Source: Mesonia oceanica (GTDB lineage Bacteria; Bacteroidota; Bacteroidia; Flavobacteriales; Flavobacteriaceae). From it: DNA of 64,000 bases. The notes beneath the pieces were generated by a model. The model worked only from the letters and a program-made list of their open reading frames with translations, searched no databases and was not told where the DNA came from. Each line of letters opens with the position of its first letter. Position 1 is the first letter of the stretch. The DNA lies in assembly GCF_902499555.1 (NCBI RefSeq), contig NZ_CABVMM010000006.1:1-64000 (forward strand), read 5' to 3'. Shown here one piece after another: positions 17,085 to 26,045 of the stretch. A program made the position numbers and the translations under genes.

Positions 17085-17834
17085 ATGATTACCACTATTC
17101 AACTCGATCAAGAAACCATTAAGGTAGATTTAGCGCAACCACTCGATATTTCAATCACCTTAAGCGGTGATGAAAACAACCCGATTGCTTGGTATTTAGA
17201 GCAACCTATCATCGAACCGGTAAAGGAAGGAAAATGGATTGCCAAAGTAACAGAAGGGGCTTCGGTAAATTTTAATAACATTCAATTTAATCCCCACGCC
17301 CACGGAACCCATACGGAATCTGTTGGTCATATTTCTGAGGAGTTTTACAGTGTGAACAAAGCGTTAAAGCAGTTTTTCTTTACAGCCAAAGTTATTTCTG
17401 TAGCGCCTGAAAATTACGGGGAAGATTTCGTGATTTCTAAAAAGCAACTTCAACGCTATGTAGCGAAAAATGAAGCGGAAGCTTTGGTGATTAGAACTTT
17501 ACCCAATACCAAAAAGAAAAGACAACAAAAACACAGCCACACTAACTGGCCGTATGTATTGGAAGAAGCAGCTATTTATATTCGGGAATGTGGAATTAAA
17601 CACCTACTGATTGATTTACCTTCGGTAGATAAAGAAAAGGATGACGGACTGCTCCTTGCCCACCGTGCTTTTTGGAATTATCCGGAAAACACTCGACTGG
17701 ATGCTACGATTACTGAACTTATCTATGTTTCTAATAAAATTGAAGACGGCCATTATTTGCTGAACTTGCAAATTGCTTCTATAAAAAATGATGCAACACC
17801 AAGCAAACCGGTGCTTTATAAAATACTCTCCTAA
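17085..17834 (+). CDS. Cyclase-family protein (kynurenine formamidase-like)
   Basis: This protein has 249 residues from the ATG at 17085; the longer frame from 17061 uses a TTG. Residues 71-78 read HAHGTHTE, matching the metal-binding HxGTHxD/E motif of the cyclase/arylformamidase superfamily. The C-terminal half has GIKHLLIDLPSVDKEKDDG, where an Asp-Pro/Ser-Asp turn is usual. It is probably a metal-dependent amidase or lactonase. A role in tryptophan breakdown cannot be claimed without neighbours of that pathway. Confidence 0.75.
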   Translation: MITTIQLDQETIKVDLAQPLDISITLSGDENNPIAWYLEQPIIEPVKEGKWIAKVTEGASVNFNNIQFNPHAHGTHTESVGHISEEFYSVNKALKQFFFTAKVISVAPENYGEDFVISKKQLQRYVAKNEAEALVIRTLPNTKKKRQQKHSHTNWPYVLEEAAIYIRECGIKHLLIDLPSVDKEKDDGLLLAHRAFWNYPENTRLDATITELIYVSNKIEDGHYLLNLQIASIKNDATPSKPVLYKILS

Positions 17835-17994
17835 TCCCTCCCAAGGAGGGGAAATTGTTACGGTGATGTTTTGAAATTGAAATTTTAAAGAATGGTCACA
17901 TTGAGCTTGTCGAAGTAGTTTCCAGTATCTCATCCTAATAGATTATTCAAATGAAAAAAGTAAATGATCTAACTTAAACCACTTTTTAATCAAA

Positions 17995-18345
17995 ATGAAA
18001 ACCTCATTAAAACTCGAAGAACTCGCGATGCTCCTCCTCGGCATCTACCTATTTTCTCAACTCCATTTATCGTGGTGGTGGTTCATCGGTTTATTTTTTG
18101 CGCCCGATATTGGGATGCTAGGCTATGCCGTCAACAATAAGGTTGGTGCGATGAGTTATAATCTATTTCATCATAAATTTGTGGCTATCGCTATTTATTT
18201 CCTCGGAATTTTTTTAACTTCTGAAATCGTACAGATGATAGGAATTGTACTTTTTTCACATTCCAGTTTCGATAGAATGCTGGGTTATGGACTTAAATTA
18301 AAAAAAGGGTTTAAATTTACACATCTGGGAGAAATAGGAAACTAA
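17995..18345 (+). CDS. DUF4260 membrane protein
   Basis: This is a 116-residue membrane protein with three to four hydrophobic segments and the conserved DUF4260 phrases WWWFIGLFFAPDIGMLGY, YNLFHHKFVAI and SSFDRMLGYGLKL. Function unknown. The stop is 2 bp from the start of the next gene, so the two form an operon. The preceding gap has a GGTCACATTGAGCTTGTCGA repeat (about 17892). Confidence 0.8.
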   Translation: MKTSLKLEELAMLLLGIYLFSQLHLSWWWFIGLFFAPDIGMLGYAVNNKVGAMSYNLFHHKFVAIAIYFLGIFLTSEIVQMIGIVLFSHSSFDRMLGYGLKLKKGFKFTHLGEIGN

Positions 18346-18347
18346 CT

Positions 18348-18983
18348 ATGGAATTACTCTTTATAGGTTTAGCCGCCGGTGCTATTGCAGCGTATTTTAT
18401 TTACTCGCTTTTTAACTCTTCCAAACGGAAGGGAAAAGAAGAAAAACAGTCGGTGGTGTTAATGGAAAAAATTAGGGCCGTTTGTAAATTTATTACGGTA
18501 GAAGGCGACTTTTCTGAAATCTATCATTACCACAATGTAAAAGATAAATGGCTTAATCTTTTTTTAGGAAGCAAAAAAGCCTTGGTGCTTATTGAAGCCA
18601 AAGCCCATGTGGGTTTTGATTTAACCAAAATTAAAATGAATTCTGATGTAGAAAAGAAAACCATCTACCTCAGTAATTTTCCGCAGCCGGAGCTGCTCAC
18701 CATCGAAACCGATTTTAAATATTACGATAAACGCGAAGGCTGGGCCAACCCATTTACTTCTTCAGATTTAACCGATATTAACCGGGAGGCCAAACAACAC
18801 ATCGTTGATAAAATTCCCAACAGTGGCTTGCTTAAAGAAGCTTCTTCCCAAGCGATGGACACCATTCAACTTATTGAAAAATTGGTAGAAACCATCAACT
18901 GGAAATTAGATTATTCTGCCTTAGAAATTCAGCAAGAAAACCTAAGTTTAGAAAACAAAACCAAAATTTTAAAAGATGTCTAA
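18348..18983 (+). CDS. DUF4230-domain protein
   Basis: This is a 211-residue protein with one N-terminal transmembrane helix (residues 2-21) and a periplasm-facing DUF4230 domain (AVCKFITVEGDFSEIYHY, KKALVLIEAKAHVGFDLTKI). Function unknown. It overlaps the next gene (pirin) by 8 bp and follows DUF4260 after 2 bp, which makes a tight operon of four genes up to the YjbR protein. Confidence 0.8.
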   Translation: MELLFIGLAAGAIAAYFIYSLFNSSKRKGKEEKQSVVLMEKIRAVCKFITVEGDFSEIYHYHNVKDKWLNLFLGSKKALVLIEAKAHVGFDLTKIKMNSDVEKKTIYLSNFPQPELLTIETDFKYYDKREGWANPFTSSDLTDINREAKQHIVDKIPNSGLLKEASSQAMDTIQLIEKLVETINWKLDYSALEIQQENLSLENKTKILKDV

Positions 18984-19854
18984 CCTTCAGCTCATTATAG
19001 AAGAGCGCGCTGCCGATATTGGTAATTTTATGGTGGGCCGCTTATTGCCTTTTCGGCAAAAAAGAATGGTAGGACCGTTCGCATTTATCGACCATATGGG
19101 GCCGGCACATTTAAAAGCCGGAGAAAATTTAGATGTTCCCCCACATCCGCATATTGGGCTTTCTACCTTAACGTTTTTATTTGAAGGCAGCATTATTCAT
19201 AAAGATAGTTTAGGCACCGAAATACAGATTAATCCCGGAGCCGTCAATTGGATGACCGCCGGCATAGGGATTGTTCATTCAGAAAGAACTCCGGAAAAGC
19301 TTCGTGAGCAAGAAAAAAACTTACACGGACTGCAAATCTGGGTAGCACTCCCTAAAGAACTAGAAAAAACAGCACCTTCCTTTGCGCACGTAGATGCTAA
19401 AGATATTCCCAGTTGGGAAGAAAACGGACTTCATTATAAGCTTATTGCCGGGAGAGCTTTCGGGAAATCTTCTCCTGTTCCCGTGCATAGCGATTTATAT
19501 TTTATTGAAATTAAAAGTACCCAACGCCAAAAAGTAGCCATTGGTGAACATTTATTCGGAGAAAGTGCTTTGTATATTTTAGAAGGAAAAGTATTTAACG
19601 AAGGCTACGAATACGAACCTAAACAAATTTTAGTAGCGAAAGATGCTTCTTTGTGCGAGTTTGAAATGGAAGCCAATACCACCGTTTATATTTTTGGAGG
19701 AGAAACCTTTCCTGAAGAGCGCTTTATCCATTGGAATTTTGTTGCTTCTTCCAAAGAAACCATTCGGGAAGCACGGGAAAAATGGGAGAAACAGGAATTC
19801 CCTAAAGTTCCCGGAGAAACAGATTTTGTGCCTTTACCCGATATTACTTTTTAA
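18976..19854 (+). CDS. Pirin-family protein
   Basis: This is a 292-residue bicupin. The N-terminal cupin carries the metal ligands in DVPPHPHIGLSTLTFLFEG and later GIVHSERTP. The C-terminal cupin lacks clear ligands, as usual. Bacterial pirins bind one Fe and some have quercetinase activity; the physiological role is uncertain. It is translationally coupled with the DUF4230 gene upstream by an 8-bp overlap. Confidence 0.85.
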   Translation: MSNLQLIIEERAADIGNFMVGRLLPFRQKRMVGPFAFIDHMGPAHLKAGENLDVPPHPHIGLSTLTFLFEGSIIHKDSLGTEIQINPGAVNWMTAGIGIVHSERTPEKLREQEKNLHGLQIWVALPKELEKTAPSFAHVDAKDIPSWEENGLHYKLIAGRAFGKSSPVPVHSDLYFIEIKSTQRQKVAIGEHLFGESALYILEGKVFNEGYEYEPKQILVAKDASLCEFEMEANTTVYIFGGETFPEERFIHWNFVASSKETIREAREKWEKQEFPKVPGETDFVPLPDITF

Positions 19855-19856
19855 CG

Positions 19857-20234
19857 ATGGATATTTTACAACTTCGCGAATATTGTTTAAGCTATAAAGG
19901 TGTCACAGAAGATTTTCCTTTTGATGAAGATACCTTGGTGTTTAAAGTGATGGGAAAAATGTTTGCGTTAGTAGGACTAGAAAAATGGGAATTGGGAAAT
20001 GCTGCCATCAACTTAAAATGCGATCCGGATAAGGCCATTGAACTTCGTGAAAAATATCCCGAAGAAATTTACGGCGGATACCATATGAGCAAAAAACATT
20101 GGAACACCGTAGTGATCAACGGACCGCAACTTACTGAAAAACAAATCAAACATTTTATTACCCACAGTTATGAATTGGTGGTGAGTAAACTTACCAAAAA
20201 ACAAAAGCAGGAATTAAAGGATATGGAATCATAA
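19857..20234 (+). CDS. MmcQ/YjbR-family protein
   Basis: This is a 125-residue protein with the family marks KGVTEDFPFDEDTLVFKVMG near the start, KMFALVG, NLKCDP and YHMSKKHWNTV. The fold resembles a double-wing DNA-binding domain; the true function is unknown. It is the last gene of the 17995-20234 operon, 2 bp after pirin. Confidence 0.85.
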   Translation: MDILQLREYCLSYKGVTEDFPFDEDTLVFKVMGKMFALVGLEKWELGNAAINLKCDPDKAIELREKYPEEIYGGYHMSKKHWNTVVINGPQLTEKQIKHFITHSYELVVSKLTKKQKQELKDMES

Positions 20235-20287
20235 ATTCTTCGGGAAGTTCTGTATTTTAGCAGTAAATACACTTCAACAGAGAATTC

Positions 20288-22063
20288 ATGAAATCACCTT
20301 TATCGGTTTATCAAGATAAAATTGAACAGTACCAAACAGCATTAAGTAGCATTAAGAAAAAACTTTTTGCTTCCAGTATGCTTCGGTTAGCTGTTTTCTT
20401 AGTTTTTGCTTTTTTAGTTTATTACTTTTTCGGAAATACCTCCCTGGTTTTACTCTTTATCTTTTTAGGAATCGCTGGTTTCTTATTTTTAGTCTCCAGG
20501 CATACGGACTTGCAGCAGGAAAAAGAAAAGTTGAAACAGCTTATTGCATTGAACGAAACAGAAATCAAAGTTCTTCAACGGGATTTTCATCACCTTCCTA
20601 ACGGAAAAGAATTTGTAAATCCGCAACACGAATTTAGTCAGGATATCGATTTATTTGGCGACCGTTCGTTTTTTCAATACCTCAACCGTACGGCACTCGC
20701 TTCGGGTAAACAAAAATTAGCCGATTTACTAAGCAGTAATGATATTCACCAAATTAAAGAAAAGCAAGAGGGCATTCAGGAACTTGCAGAAAAAATAGAT
20801 TTTCGACAAGAATTCACCGCGATTGCCAACATGGTAAAAGCTAAAATTAAATCGTCAATTATTTTAGATTGGCTGAACGATTATCAGGCTTTCGTACCAT
20901 CGATTTTTAAATGGCTACCTCAAGTATTTTCTATTGTTTCGTTAAGTTTACTTATTGCTTTATCGCTAGATTACATACACTGGTGGTATTTTGCAGGATG
21001 GTTTGCGATAGGCTGGTTAATTATTGGCAGATTTTCCAAAAAAGTGAATGAACTCTCGCACTATTTAGGGGAAGTGCAAAACACTTTTCAACAGTATCAT
21101 TTGTTATTAGAACTTATTGAAACAGCAACTTTTGAAGCTGAATTCAATCAAGAACAACAAAACCGTATCCACGATGAACAGAAAAAAGCTTCCCTATTGC
21201 TAAAAGAATTCTCGAAAACCATCGATGCGTTGGAACGTAAAAACGTATTGTTTTTTGGGCAAGCCATAAGTGGTTTTATGCTTTGGGATTTATGGAAAGC
21301 TTATGAATTGGAACAGTGGATGAATCAACATTACAATCGCGTAGAAAATTGGTTTGAAGTCATCGATTTTTTTGATGCTTATAATTCCTTGGGAGGTTTT
21401 GCTTTTAACCATCAGCAATATACCTTCCCGAAAATTCAGCAAAATCAAGTGATTTTAAAAACTACTGAAGCCGTACATCCGTTAATCAATCCTACCGATG
21501 CGGTGACCAACGATTACCAAATCAATAAAGAAGAATTTTTTATTATCACCGGTGCCAATATGGCGGGGAAAAGTACTTTTCTAAGAACGGTTTCTTTACA
21601 AATTATGATGGCCAACGTGGGACTTCCGGTTTGCGCCAAAACTTGTGAATATTCGCCCATTAAACTCATCACAAGTATGCGAACGGTAGATTCTTTAGCT
21701 GATGAAGCCTCGTATTTTTATTCAGAATTAAGTCGGTTAAAGTTTATTGTGGATGAAATTAAAAATGACGAATACTTTATTATTCTCGATGAAATCTTAA
21801 AAGGAACCAACTCTACCGACAAGGCGATTGGCTCTCGAAAATTTGTCGAAAAACTCGTCAACTCCCACTCCTCCGGAATCATTGCAACGCATGATTTAAG
21901 TTTATGTGAAGTAGCGAAAGAATTGCCGCAAGTGAAAAATCATTATTTTGATGCAGAAATCATCAACGATGAATTGCATTTTGATTATCGATTTAAAGAT
22001 GGAATTTGCCAAAATATGAATGCGTCGTTTTTACTTCGTAAAATGAATATTGTGGATAGTTAG
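20288..22063 (+). CDS. Membrane-bound MutS-like ATPase
   Basis: This is a 591-residue protein. The N-terminus has two transmembrane helices (residues about 36-75), a second pair lies near residues 210-248, and the C-terminal part is the MutS ATPase domain with Walker A GANMAGKST at residue 422 and Walker B IILDEILKGTNSTD near residue 500. The mismatch-recognition domains of MutS are absent. These MutS-related membrane proteins are common in Bacteroidota, and a role in mismatch repair is doubtful. The gene stands alone. Confidence 0.8.
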   Translation: MKSPLSVYQDKIEQYQTALSSIKKKLFASSMLRLAVFLVFAFLVYYFFGNTSLVLLFIFLGIAGFLFLVSRHTDLQQEKEKLKQLIALNETEIKVLQRDFHHLPNGKEFVNPQHEFSQDIDLFGDRSFFQYLNRTALASGKQKLADLLSSNDIHQIKEKQEGIQELAEKIDFRQEFTAIANMVKAKIKSSIILDWLNDYQAFVPSIFKWLPQVFSIVSLSLLIALSLDYIHWWYFAGWFAIGWLIIGRFSKKVNELSHYLGEVQNTFQQYHLLLELIETATFEAEFNQEQQNRIHDEQKKASLLLKEFSKTIDALERKNVLFFGQAISGFMLWDLWKAYELEQWMNQHYNRVENWFEVIDFFDAYNSLGGFAFNHQQYTFPKIQQNQVILKTTEAVHPLINPTDAVTNDYQINKEEFFIITGANMAGKSTFLRTVSLQIMMANVGLPVCAKTCEYSPIKLITSMRTVDSLADEASYFYSELSRLKFIVDEIKNDEYFIILDEILKGTNSTDKAIGSRKFVEKLVNSHSSGIIATHDLSLCEVAKELPQVKNHYFDAEIINDELHFDYRFKDGICQNMNASFLLRKMNIVDS

Positions 22064-22306
22064 AGGTTAGAAAGATTTTAATTTTTGAGGTGAATGAAAA
22101 TTTTTCAGCTTCAAATTTTTTAAAAGTTATCCTTGCTAATTATGATATAACTCCAGATGAAGTGAGGAATGATGATAAGTCAAAATTTTAAAATTATAAT
22201 TAAAAAATCGTAATGAGATCCTGAAACAAGCCCGAATGCCGGACGGACAGGTCCAGGATAACGAAATCAAAACTTCAACTTCGATTTCAATTTAAAATAA
22301 TAGAAA

Positions 22307-23302
22307 ATGGATTCATTAACACAAATCGTTTTGGGGGCTGCCGTTGGCGAAGCCGTATTAGGGAAAAAAGTGGGCAATAAAGCGATGCTTTACGGAGCCA
22401 TAGCCGGTACCATTCCTGATTTTGATACTTTTGCGTCCCATTTTACCGATACGGTTACCGCCTTAGAAATTCATCGTGGTTTCACCCATTCTATCGTCTT
22501 CTCTGTAGTTTTTGCACCCATTTTTGGCTGGCTCGTCTCGCGCTGGGAAAAGAAAGCAAGTTGGAAAAACTGGTCGTGGCTGTTTTTCTGGGGATTTCTC
22601 ACCCATCCGTTGTTAGATGCCCATACCACTTGGGGAACCCAATTATTCTGGCCTTTGGATCTTCGCTTGGCATATAAGAATATTTTTGTTATCGATCCGC
22701 TTTACACCTTGCCTTTCTTAATCTTTGTCATCTTGGCGATGCGGCAAAAACGTACTTCTCCTCAACGAAGAAAATTAAATAATTGGGGACTAATCATTAG
22801 TTCTGCTTATATGCTGATTACCCTTATCCTGAAAGGAATTACCTATCAAAAGTTTGAAAATGCCCTTCAGCAACAAAACATTCCATATTCAGCAATTGAA
22901 ACCAAACCTTCTCCGTTCAACACAATTTTATGGAGCGCTAATGTAGCTACAGAAGATGCTTATTTAATCGGTCATTATTCCTTATTCGATTCGCAACCCA
23001 TTCAGTTTACCGCTTACCCAAAACATCATGAATGGTTAGGAGACTTTAAAAAGGAAGAGAAAATACAACGTCTTATCAAGATTACCAAAGGCTGGTACAC
23101 CATCACCAAAGAAAATGGAAATTTATACCTCAACGATTTACGCTTTGGTTTATTAGGCTTTTCACCAGCAGCTAACAACTTTACGTTCAGCTTTCTACTA
23201 GAGAAGAAAAATGGAGAAGTCATCATTACCGAAAAAGAAAGAAACACCCAAGAAGCAAAAAAATTAGTGGGAGAATTGTGGGATAGGATTAAAGGAAATT
23301 AA
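22307..23302 (+). CDS. YdjM/LexA-bound-type membrane hydrolase (DUF457)
   Basis: This is a 331-residue protein with about five transmembrane segments. It starts MDSLTQIVLGAAVGEAV and has the conserved His/Asp residues GTIPDFDTF, HRGFTHSI and THPLLDAHTTWGTQLFWP of the metal-dependent membrane hydrolase family (YbcI/YdjM-like). The substrate is unknown. The preceding gap (22064-22306) holds one copy of the ATGAGATCC...GCCGGACGGACAGG palindromic repeat. Confidence 0.8.
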   Translation: MDSLTQIVLGAAVGEAVLGKKVGNKAMLYGAIAGTIPDFDTFASHFTDTVTALEIHRGFTHSIVFSVVFAPIFGWLVSRWEKKASWKNWSWLFFWGFLTHPLLDAHTTWGTQLFWPLDLRLAYKNIFVIDPLYTLPFLIFVILAMRQKRTSPQRRKLNNWGLIISSAYMLITLILKGITYQKFENALQQQNIPYSAIETKPSPFNTILWSANVATEDAYLIGHYSLFDSQPIQFTAYPKHHEWLGDFKKEEKIQRLIKITKGWYTITKENGNLYLNDLRFGLLGFSPAANNFTFSFLLEKKNGEVIITEKERNTQEAKKLVGELWDRIKGN

Positions 23303-23551
23303 CATATAGACGATCTTTTTATACTTAGTTCTACACGATAAATTCAACACGTTTTTATTTTAAAAAATCTACCACGCATAGCCTGAAAAAGACTTCACTT
23401 TATGATGTATTATCTGTAGTGATTTAAGGAAAATGAAATAAAAATTCGTTATTTTTATTAATTAAACTTTCATCTGCAGTTCCCGTCATATTCTCCAGTC
23501 ATTATAAAAGTGTTTTTTATTAATGATTCTAGCCATTAAATATCCTGAACA

Positions 23552-24559
23552 ATGAATCATTTAAATATTAAGTTTAAAACTATAGAAGATATTTTTTCTT
23601 CTTTAGCTGAAAAATTGAAAATTGGATACAAAGAAACACTTGGCGAATATTCACTATTAATCCCTAAGGATGTTGGTGAAGGATTAATAAATGGTTTTCA
23701 ATTTCCTAGTGGTTTATCGCTATATAATTTTTCCTGTAAATTTAACTCGACTACTCTAATTTCATTCAAACATCAAACTATAAATCCAGTAAAAATTATT
23801 CAGTGTATTCAAGGCTCTATAGAAAGTTGGTTAAAAAGTGAAAAAAAAAAACACCTACTAAAACCTCACCAATACACGATTGTTTCATCTCGATTAGGTG
23901 AAGACCATACACTTAGATTTGAAAAGGATGTAGCTTATAAAATATCGTATTTAGAAGTAAATCGTGAGATTTACACGGAAAGTTTACCATTCAACATCAA
24001 CGATGCCAATCCATTATTCTACGACTTATTTCATAATTCTCATATCTTATATGGTCATCTTTTACCTTCAAGTTTTAATATTTTTACTTCCGAGATTGTA
24101 AAAGCGGTATGGGAATGTGATCTTAAAGGTTTACCTAGAATAAATTTTTTAGGGGCAAAAGTTTTAGAAATGATGGCTTCCACCTTATCTACTTATCAAA
24201 AAGATATCATTCGTAATAGGCATAAAGGGCTAAAACCTGAAGAATACGATGCTATTAGTTTAATTGCTAATACAATTAACCACAATTTACAAGAAAGAAA
24301 AACCAATAAGCAATTGGCAGAAATCGCTGGTATGACAGAACGTCAATTACAAAATTGCTTTCACAAAGTATATGGTAAAACTGTAAATGAATATATACAA
24401 GATTTACGCTTGTCGCGAGCATTAGAACTTTTACAAACCAATGAAAATAGTATTAGTGAGGTGGTTAACTCTATAGGCTTGAGCAGTCATAGTTATTTTT
24501 CTCGAAAATTTAAAGATAAATACGGTATCTCTCCCAGAGATTTAATAAAGTCTTCATAG
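23552..24559 (+). CDS. AraC-family transcriptional regulator
   Basis: This is a 335-residue protein. The last 100 residues are the AraC DNA-binding domain with two helix-turn-helix motifs (NKQLAEIAGMTERQLQNCFH and SISEVVNSIGLSSHSYFSRK, then FKDKYGISPRDL). The N-terminal 230 residues are a sensing region without a clear family. The target is unknown. A histidine kinase gene lies next on the same strand 272 bp downstream; the gap between has no terminator. Confidence 0.8.
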   Translation: MNHLNIKFKTIEDIFSSLAEKLKIGYKETLGEYSLLIPKDVGEGLINGFQFPSGLSLYNFSCKFNSTTLISFKHQTINPVKIIQCIQGSIESWLKSEKKKHLLKPHQYTIVSSRLGEDHTLRFEKDVAYKISYLEVNREIYTESLPFNINDANPLFYDLFHNSHILYGHLLPSSFNIFTSEIVKAVWECDLKGLPRINFLGAKVLEMMASTLSTYQKDIIRNRHKGLKPEEYDAISLIANTINHNLQERKTNKQLAEIAGMTERQLQNCFHKVYGKTVNEYIQDLRLSRALELLQTNENSISEVVNSIGLSSHSYFSRKFKDKYGISPRDLIKSS

Positions 24560-24834
24560 GTAATTTACTACCTATATGTGATAATATTTATAAAATACCG
24601 CTAAAATTCATTACTATTTATTTTCAAATTTGTGCTCAACTAATAAAAACCTTGAAGTGCCATACAGGTATTATACTTATCTAAGATTTGCCTATATAGC
24701 TTAATTAAATAAAATTATAAAAGTCATAAGTTTAAAAGAAAATCAAAGCTTACTTAACAGAATACTTTCTATTTCTTTTTACCTAAAGAAATATTCCTGT
24801 ATATGCACTTCAGTTATAATATAATTTAAACTTG

Positions 24835-25971
24835 ATGCAAAAAGCTGCACGATTATTAAAAGAAAATAATAAAGAGATCATCAAAAAATGGGAAGAAAAA
24901 GTTAATTCTGAAATTGAAGTTTCCCAGAAAACCAGTAGTCTAGCCTTAAGGAATCAACTTCCGCACATATTGGAAGATATAGCGGAAATAATGGAAAGAC
25001 ATAATGACTTTGAACCTGCAAAGAATGATGAAGAATACAAAAAAATCATTAAAAACAGTTTAGACCACGGAAGGCATAGAGCGACCACTACAAATTATAC
25101 TGTTGCTGAAATTTTAAAAGAATACTTTGTACTATATCGTGTGTTAACAGATAATTTAAGGGAAGCAAACGTCTACGATGAAAGTACCAGCAGCATTTTA
25201 AAATACACGTTAGAAATGGCTATGATAAAATCTGCCAGTTCTTTTACGAGTGCCATTAATGATATGAAAGAAAAGCTGGTAGGTACATTAGCGCATGATA
25301 TTAGGAACCCGATATCTTACGCTTTTTTAGCTTTAGATCTACTTGATCCCGAAGATTCTCCAGAGACTATTGAAGAAACAAAAAAAATGGCTACCAGTAG
25401 TCTTAATTACTCCTTAAAACTTATTGAAGGCTTGCTAGATGCTATTAGTGTGGAAGCAGGAGAAGGAATCACACTGAATTTTGAAAAAGCAAACATTTAT
25501 AAAGATATTGAATGGGTAATAGAAGAAGCTAAAATGATATTTACCCCAGAAATCATATTAACCTCTAACTCTTCTAGTATTATCGGGGTTTTTGATGGTA
25601 CCGCCATAAGAAGAATGTTAGAAAACCTTGTCACCAATGCGGTGAAGTATGGCGATCAAACTCACCCCATACAAGTAAACGTTCACGAATTTGAGAATAG
25701 TTTTAATCTCACTGTTCACAATAAAGGTATACCTATTCCTGAAGAGAAGCAAGCTGAAATTTTTAATTACTTAGAACAAAGTAAATCTTATAACGGAGAT
25801 GGCATAAGAAGCTGGGGGATTGGATTAAGTTTAGTTAAAGCCGTTACAGAGGCTCACGGCGGTGAAGTTGAACTCACCAGTACTAAAAAACAAGGAACCA
25901 CTTTTAAAATAAAAATCGAAAAATATAAAAACAAACCCGGTAAAGTAAAATCCCTTATCACTTATAAATAA
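24835..25971 (+). CDS. Sensor histidine kinase with RsbR-like N-terminal domain
   Basis: This protein has 378 residues from the ATG at 24835, directly after an in-frame TTG. The N-terminal 150 residues are helical and resemble the RsbRD globin-like sensor. Then follow the H box GTLAHDIRNPIS (phosphorylated His154), the N box NLVTNAVKYG and the G box SWGIGLSLVKAVTEAHGG. No transmembrane helix is seen, so it senses an internal signal. No response regulator is adjacent, so it is an orphan kinase. Confidence 0.8.
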   Translation: MQKAARLLKENNKEIIKKWEEKVNSEIEVSQKTSSLALRNQLPHILEDIAEIMERHNDFEPAKNDEEYKKIIKNSLDHGRHRATTTNYTVAEILKEYFVLYRVLTDNLREANVYDESTSSILKYTLEMAMIKSASSFTSAINDMKEKLVGTLAHDIRNPISYAFLALDLLDPEDSPETIEETKKMATSSLNYSLKLIEGLLDAISVEAGEGITLNFEKANIYKDIEWVIEEAKMIFTPEIILTSNSSSIIGVFDGTAIRRMLENLVTNAVKYGDQTHPIQVNVHEFENSFNLTVHNKGIPIPEEKQAEIFNYLEQSKSYNGDGIRSWGIGLSLVKAVTEAHGGEVELTSTKKQGTTFKIKIEKYKNKPGKVKSLITYK

Positions 25972-25972
25972 A

Positions 25973-26008
25973 CCTCATTTCTTCTTCATCGATGAAGAAG
26001 AAATGAGG
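25973..26008. terminator. Perfect 36-bp palindrome, likely bidirectional terminator
   Basis: The 36 bases are their own reverse complement, start with CCTCATTT and end with AAATGAGG. They sit between two convergent genes, one base after the kinase stop. On the minus side the arm is followed by TTTATTTAT, enough for termination of the decarboxylase gene. Confidence 0.7.
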
Positions 26009-26045
26009 TCCAGTATAAAATTTTATCTTTGGGTATTTTTAAAAC

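Noticed and set aside
23552..24559. AraC regulator as the rhamnose regulator
   Set aside because: It is 13 kb away from the end of the locus, on the other strand and next to a kinase; nothing links it to rhamnose.
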